Assembly: GCA_041687455.1 (NCBI GenBank) | Contig: JAWLBY010000001.1 | Coordinates: forward strand, 62,001-126,000 | Origin: JAWLBY01 sp041687455 | Lineage (GTDB): Bacteria > Pseudomonadota > Gammaproteobacteria > Xanthomonadales > Xanthomonadaceae | Reading direction: 5' to 3' | Length of the DNA stretch: 64,000 nt | Shown: positions 60,903 to 64,000 of the stretch, piece by piece | How the letters are laid out: the number at the start of each line of letters is the position of its first letter | How positions within the stretch are numbered: position 1 is the stretch's first letter | Notes under the pieces: model-generated | The model's input: the letters and a program-made list of their open reading frames with translations, nothing else | Databases searched by the model: none | What the model was told of the DNA's origin: nothing | Position numbers and translations under genes: made by a program

Positions 60903-61730
60903 ATGACCACGACAGCGAATTCCCTCTTCGTGCGTGACAGCGCTGCCGCTCCGTGCGCGGCGTCGCCCCTGTTCGCATCGCCGCGCCTGTACGCACTGCT
61001 CGCACTGCTGCTGGTGCTGCTGCTCGGCCCTGGCGCCGCCCTCGCCCAGGACGCCACCAACCTTCCCGACATCACCGTCGCCAGGCTCGGCGACGACACG
61101 CTGAGCCTGCCGCTGCAGGTCCTGCTGGTGATGACGGCGATCACGCTGCTGCCGGCACTTGTGCTGGGGCTGACCGCGTTCACCCGGATCATCATCGTGC
61201 TGGCGTTGCTGCGGCAGGCGCTCGGCACCGGCCAGACGCCGACCAACCAGATCCTGCTCGGGCTGGCGCTGTTCCTGACCGCGCTGGTGATGACGCCGGT
61301 GATCGACCGCGCCTGGGCCGATGGCATCGCGCCGTATCTGGATGGCACGCTCGGTGGCCGGGCCGCAATCGAAGCGACGCTGGCACCGTTCCGGGCCTTC
61401 ATGTTCGCGCAGGTGCGCGAGAACGACCTGATGACGTTCGCCGGCTTGTCCGGCAGCAGCGGTTACGCCGGGCCGGAAGAGGTGCCGCTGCACGTGCTGG
61501 CCGCGGCCTTCCTGACCTCGGAGCTGCGCACCGCGTTCGAGATCGGATTCCTGTTGTTCATTCCGTTCATCGTGATCGATCTGGTCGTGTCCAGCGTGCT
61601 GATGTCGATGGGCATGATGATGCTGTCGCCGATGCTGGTGTCGGCGCCGTTCAAGATCCTGCTGTTCATCCTCGTCGACGGCTGGATTCTCGTGGTCGGC
61701 TCGCTGGCATCGAGTTTCCAGCCGATATGA
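60903..61730 (+). CDS. fliP: Flagellar type III export gate protein FliP
   Basis: FliP is the main subunit of the export gate. From ATG 60903 the product has 275 residues with a signal peptide (RLYALLALLLVLLLGPGAALA), then LLVMTAITLLPALVLGLTAFTRIIIVL in part, TPTNQILLGLALFLT, EIGFLLFIPFIVIDLVVSSVLM in part and SAPFKILLFILVDGW. The frame is open back to GTG 60768, overlapping the fliO stop, but the extra part is repeat DNA and lies before the signal peptide. Confidence 0.93.
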   Translation: MTTTANSLFVRDSAAAPCAASPLFASPRLYALLALLLVLLLGPGAALAQDATNLPDITVARLGDDTLSLPLQVLLVMTAITLLPALVLGLTAFTRIIIVLALLRQALGTGQTPTNQILLGLALFLTALVMTPVIDRAWADGIAPYLDGTLGGRAAIEATLAPFRAFMFAQVRENDLMTFAGLSGSSGYAGPEEVPLHVLAAAFLTSELRTAFEIGFLLFIPFIVIDLVVSSVLMSMGMMMLSPMLVSAPFKILLFILVDGWILVVGSLASSFQPI

Positions 61731-61740
61731 GCGCGACGCG

Positions 61741-62010
61741 ATGAGCCCCGAAACCGCCCTGACCGAGCTGCGCGCCGCGCTCGAACTGGCCATGATGGTC
61801 GGCGGCCCACTGTTGATCGCAGTGCTGTCGGTCGGCGTCGTGGTCGGCGTGATCCAGGCCGCCACACAGATCAACGAGCCGACCATCGCGTTCGTCGCCA
61901 AGGCCGTTGCGCTGGCGACCGTGCTCGCCGCCGCTGGCGGCTGGCTGCTCGGCCGCCTGACCGACTTCACGATTGCACTGATACAGCGGATTCCGGGGCT
62001 GGTGTCGTGA
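61741..62010 (+). CDS. fliQ: Flagellar export gate protein FliQ
   Basis: An 89-residue protein with two membrane helices (LELAMMVGGPLLIAVLSVGVVVG, partly quoted, and AKAVALATVLAAAGGWLLG) and the family motif GVIQAATQINEPTIAFV. It lies 10 bp after fliP. A heptamer-array element separates it from fliR. Confidence 0.95.
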   Translation: MSPETALTELRAALELAMMVGGPLLIAVLSVGVVVGVIQAATQINEPTIAFVAKAVALATVLAAAGGWLLGRLTDFTIALIQRIPGLVS

Positions 62011-62014
62011 GGTC

Positions 62015-62167
62015 GGGATTCGGGATTCGGGATTTGGGATTCGTGGAAGCGTGCGCGAGGCAAGCCCTCCGGCCCCGCACTTCCTCAATGATGGCCGCAG
62101 TGCGACGCTGCGCGAGCTGGCGACGATCCGCCCCCAGGAATCCCGAATCCCGATTCCCGAATCCCGG
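62015..62167. repeat. Heptamer-array element between fliQ and fliR
   Basis: GGGATTC heptamers at 62015-62043 face GAATCCC/GATTCCC heptamers at 62137-62167, with about 93 bp between. The left array starts 4 bp after the fliQ stop and the right one ends 10 bp before the fliR ATG, so the element fills the whole gap. Confidence 0.8.
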
Positions 62168-62176
62168 CATCCCGCC

Positions 62177-62968
62177 ATGGACCCCATCCTCGCTCCGCTG
62201 ATCAGCGGCCAGCTCCTGTTCGGCTTCGTGCTGCAGGTGCTGTGGACGCTGCTGCGGATCGCCGGGCTGGTCATGGCGGCGCCGCTGATCGGTACCCGCA
62301 CGGTGCCGCGGCGGGTCCGCGCCGCGTTCGCGATCGCGCTGGCGACGGTGATCGCGCCGTTGATCCCGACGCCACCGACCGCGGCGGTCGATGCGGTCAC
62401 GCTGTTGAACGTGATTCGGGAACTGGTGATCGGCGTCGCGCTCGGATTCACCGTGCGGCTCTGTTTCGAAGCTGCCGCGCTGGCCGGCGAGCTGGTCGCG
62501 CAGGGCATGGCGCTGTCGTTCGCGCAGATGGCCGATCCGCTGCGCGGCGCGGCGACCGGCGGCGTGGTCGGCATGTGGTTCTATGTCGCGTTCGCGCTGC
62601 TGTTCCTCGCCTACGACGGCCACCTCGGCCTGATCCGGCTGGTACACGAGAGCTATTCGATGCTGCCGATCGGCATGCCATTGCCGAATTCCGAATCGTT
62701 GATCTCGGCGGTGCCGCGCTTCTTCGCCGTGGTGCTGGTGGCCGGCGCGCAAATCGCACTGCCGATCATGGTCGCGATGCTGGTCGTGAACCTGTCGTTC
62801 GGCGTGCTCGGTCGCGCCGCGCCGGCATTGAATCCGATTGCGGTCGGCCTGCCGGCGGCGTTGCTGACCGGCTTCATCCTGCTCGGCGTGCTGGTCGGCG
62901 AGCTGGCCGAGCCGGCCCGCAGGATCTTCCAGGCCGGCTTCGACGCCGCCCACGCGATCTTCGGGTGA
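62177..62968 (+). CDS. fliR: Flagellar export gate protein FliR
   Basis: FliR completes the FliPQR gate. The 263-residue product has six or so membrane helices (VLWTLLRIAGLVMAAPLIG, VIRELVIGVALGFTVRLCF, WFYVAFALLFLAYDG, IALPIMVAMLVVNLSFGVLG), and RTVPRRVRAAFAIAL early on. ATG 62177 is chosen because it starts MDPILAPLISGQLLFG; the frame runs upstream through the repeat element. flhB follows after 3 bp. Confidence 0.94.
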   Translation: MDPILAPLISGQLLFGFVLQVLWTLLRIAGLVMAAPLIGTRTVPRRVRAAFAIALATVIAPLIPTPPTAAVDAVTLLNVIRELVIGVALGFTVRLCFEAAALAGELVAQGMALSFAQMADPLRGAATGGVVGMWFYVAFALLFLAYDGHLGLIRLVHESYSMLPIGMPLPNSESLISAVPRFFAVVLVAGAQIALPIMVAMLVVNLSFGVLGRAAPALNPIAVGLPAALLTGFILLGVLVGELAEPARRIFQAGFDAAHAIFG

Positions 62969-62971
62969 GCG

Positions 62972-64000
62972 ATGGCCGAGCAGCAGGACAGCGGCCAGGA
63001 CCGCACCGAGGAACCTACCGAAAAGCGCCTGCGCGAGGCCCGCGAGCAGGGCCAGATCCCGCGTTCGCGCGAGCTGTCGACCGCCGCGGTGTTCGGCGCC
63101 GGCGTGTTGACGCTGTTCGCGCTCGGCGGCTGGATGGCGCAGGGTGCCGCGACGGTGTTCAGTCAGGCGCTGACGATCGATCCGGGCCGCATCGGCGACG
63201 TGCGTCGGCTGCCGGCCCGCTTTTTCGACCTGCTGATCGACTTCCTGCTGGTGATGTCGCCGGTGGCGGTGTTCTGCGTGACGATCGGCGTGCTGGCGCC
63301 GGCGATCCTCGGCGGCTTCAATTTCAGCGGCAAGGCGCTCAAGCCCGACTTCAGCAAGCTCGATCCGCTGCGCGGGATCAAGCGCATCTACGGCCGCGAT
63401 GGCGCGGCCGAACTGGCGCGCTCGATCCTGCGCGTGACGGTGGTCGGCGTGATCGGCTTCACGATGGTCAGCCAGATCGCGCCGGGCCTGATCGCGCTCG
63501 TCCACCAGCCGCTCGGCCCGGCGGCCGGCGCCGGCTTCGCGCTGGCGATGAAGACGCTGATCGGCATGGCCGCCGGTCTTGCGCTGATCGCTGCCGGCGA
63601 CATTCCGTTCCAGCTCTGGAGCCACCGCAAGCGGCTGCTGATGACCCGGCAGGAACTGCGCGACGAGATGAAGGAGTCCGAGGGCAGCCCGGAGGTCAAG
63701 GGCAAGATCCGCCAGTTGCAGCAGCAGGTCGCGCAGCAGCAGATGATGGCCGCGGTGCCGACCGCCGACGTCGTGCTGGTCAACCCGACCCATTACGCGG
63801 TCGCAATCGCCTACGACGCCGAGAAGATGCGCGCGCCGAAGGTGGTCGCCAAGGGCGTCGACGCGATCGCCGCGACGATCCGCCAGGTCGCCGAGCAGCA
63901 CCAGGTGCCGATCGTATCGGCTCCGCCGTTGGCACGCGCCTTGTATGGACAGGTTCAGATCGGCAGAGAGATCCCGGTGAACCTGTATGCGGCGATCGCC
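62972..64000 (+). CDS. flhB: Flagellar export switch protein FlhB (C-terminus outside window)
   Basis: FlhB controls which substrates are exported. The 343 codons in the window show EEPTEKRLREAREQGQIPRSREL at the start, cited by its core TEKRLREAREQGQ, four membrane helices, the linker helix (LLMTRQELRDEMKESEG) and the self-cleavage site NPTH at 271-274 (VLVNPTHYAVAI). About 30 residues are missing at the edge. It follows fliR directly. Confidence 0.95.
   Translation, partial: MAEQQDSGQDRTEEPTEKRLREAREQGQIPRSRELSTAAVFGAGVLTLFALGGWMAQGAATVFSQALTIDPGRIGDVRRLPARFFDLLIDFLLVMSPVAVFCVTIGVLAPAILGGFNFSGKALKPDFSKLDPLRGIKRIYGRDGAAELARSILRVTVVGVIGFTMVSQIAPGLIALVHQPLGPAAGAGFALAMKTLIGMAAGLALIAAGDIPFQLWSHRKRLLMTRQELRDEMKESEGSPEVKGKIRQLQQQVAQQQMMAAVPTADVVLVNPTHYAVAIAYDAEKMRAPKVVAKGVDAIAATIRQVAEQHQVPIVSAPPLARALYGQVQIGREIPVNLYAAIA

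Noticed and set aside
62051..62176. N-terminal extension of FliR
   Set aside because: It is read from the heptamer element and lies before the typical MDPILAPL start.

Overview
The window is about 64 kb of very GC-rich DNA from a motile Gram-negative bacterium. Gene order points to the Lysobacterales (Xanthomonadales) or a close gammaproteobacterial relative. The yebC-ruvCAB-ybgC-tolQRAB-pal-cpoB-queE-queC-tRNA-Lys block and the fliC-flaG-fliD-fliS-fliT-PilZ-fleQ-fliEFGHIJK-fliLMNOPQR-flhB block are the orders I know from that group. The genus cannot be fixed from sequence alone. There are no rRNA genes, IS transposases, integrases or CRISPR arrays.

Layout. 1-6376 (minus): a secreted, repeat-built surface protein of more than 2,100 residues, running off the left edge. 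6.7-9.6 kb: purine and NAD biosynthesis (purK, purE, a Trm112-like protein, nadC). 9.6-14 kb: histidine breakdown (hutF, hutI) with a family III CoA-transferase between them. 14.2-24.3 kb: an accessory region. It holds a small acidic secreted protein, an orphan LuxR-type response regulator, an ECF sigma factor overlapping or abutting a probable membrane anti-sigma factor, Ada, a DUF1203 protein, an exported TPR-CHAT protease-like protein with a small downstream partner, and a cytochrome c/DUF305 pair. 24.4-35.4 kb (minus): tRNA-Lys with a decayed copy beside it, then the preQ0, Tol-Pal and Holliday-junction genes. 35.4-42.7 kb: a hydrolase, a metalloprotease-like protein, an S1/P1 nuclease and an RND efflux pair.

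43-64 kb (plus) is a flagellar cluster. It contains an enlarged flagellin built from tandem modules, the cap protein and its chaperones, the sigma-54 activator FleQ, the MS ring, C ring and type III export genes, and ends inside flhB. Readable promoters suggest a two-tier control. Sigma-28 type sites lie before fliC and fliD (late genes), and sigma-54 type -24/-12 sites lie before fliE and fliL (basal body and export genes), which fits FleQ lying in the same cluster.

The gaps carry several families of extragenic repeats. The most striking is a heptamer array (GGGATTC and relatives) that sits between co-directional operon genes and supplies the stop codons of tolQ and yebC, and apparently the start of queE. 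A second family, with a 14-bp-stem hairpin, occurs before the CoA-transferase gene and as an inverted pair between fleQ and fliE. All function calls come from reading the translations; no database search was run.
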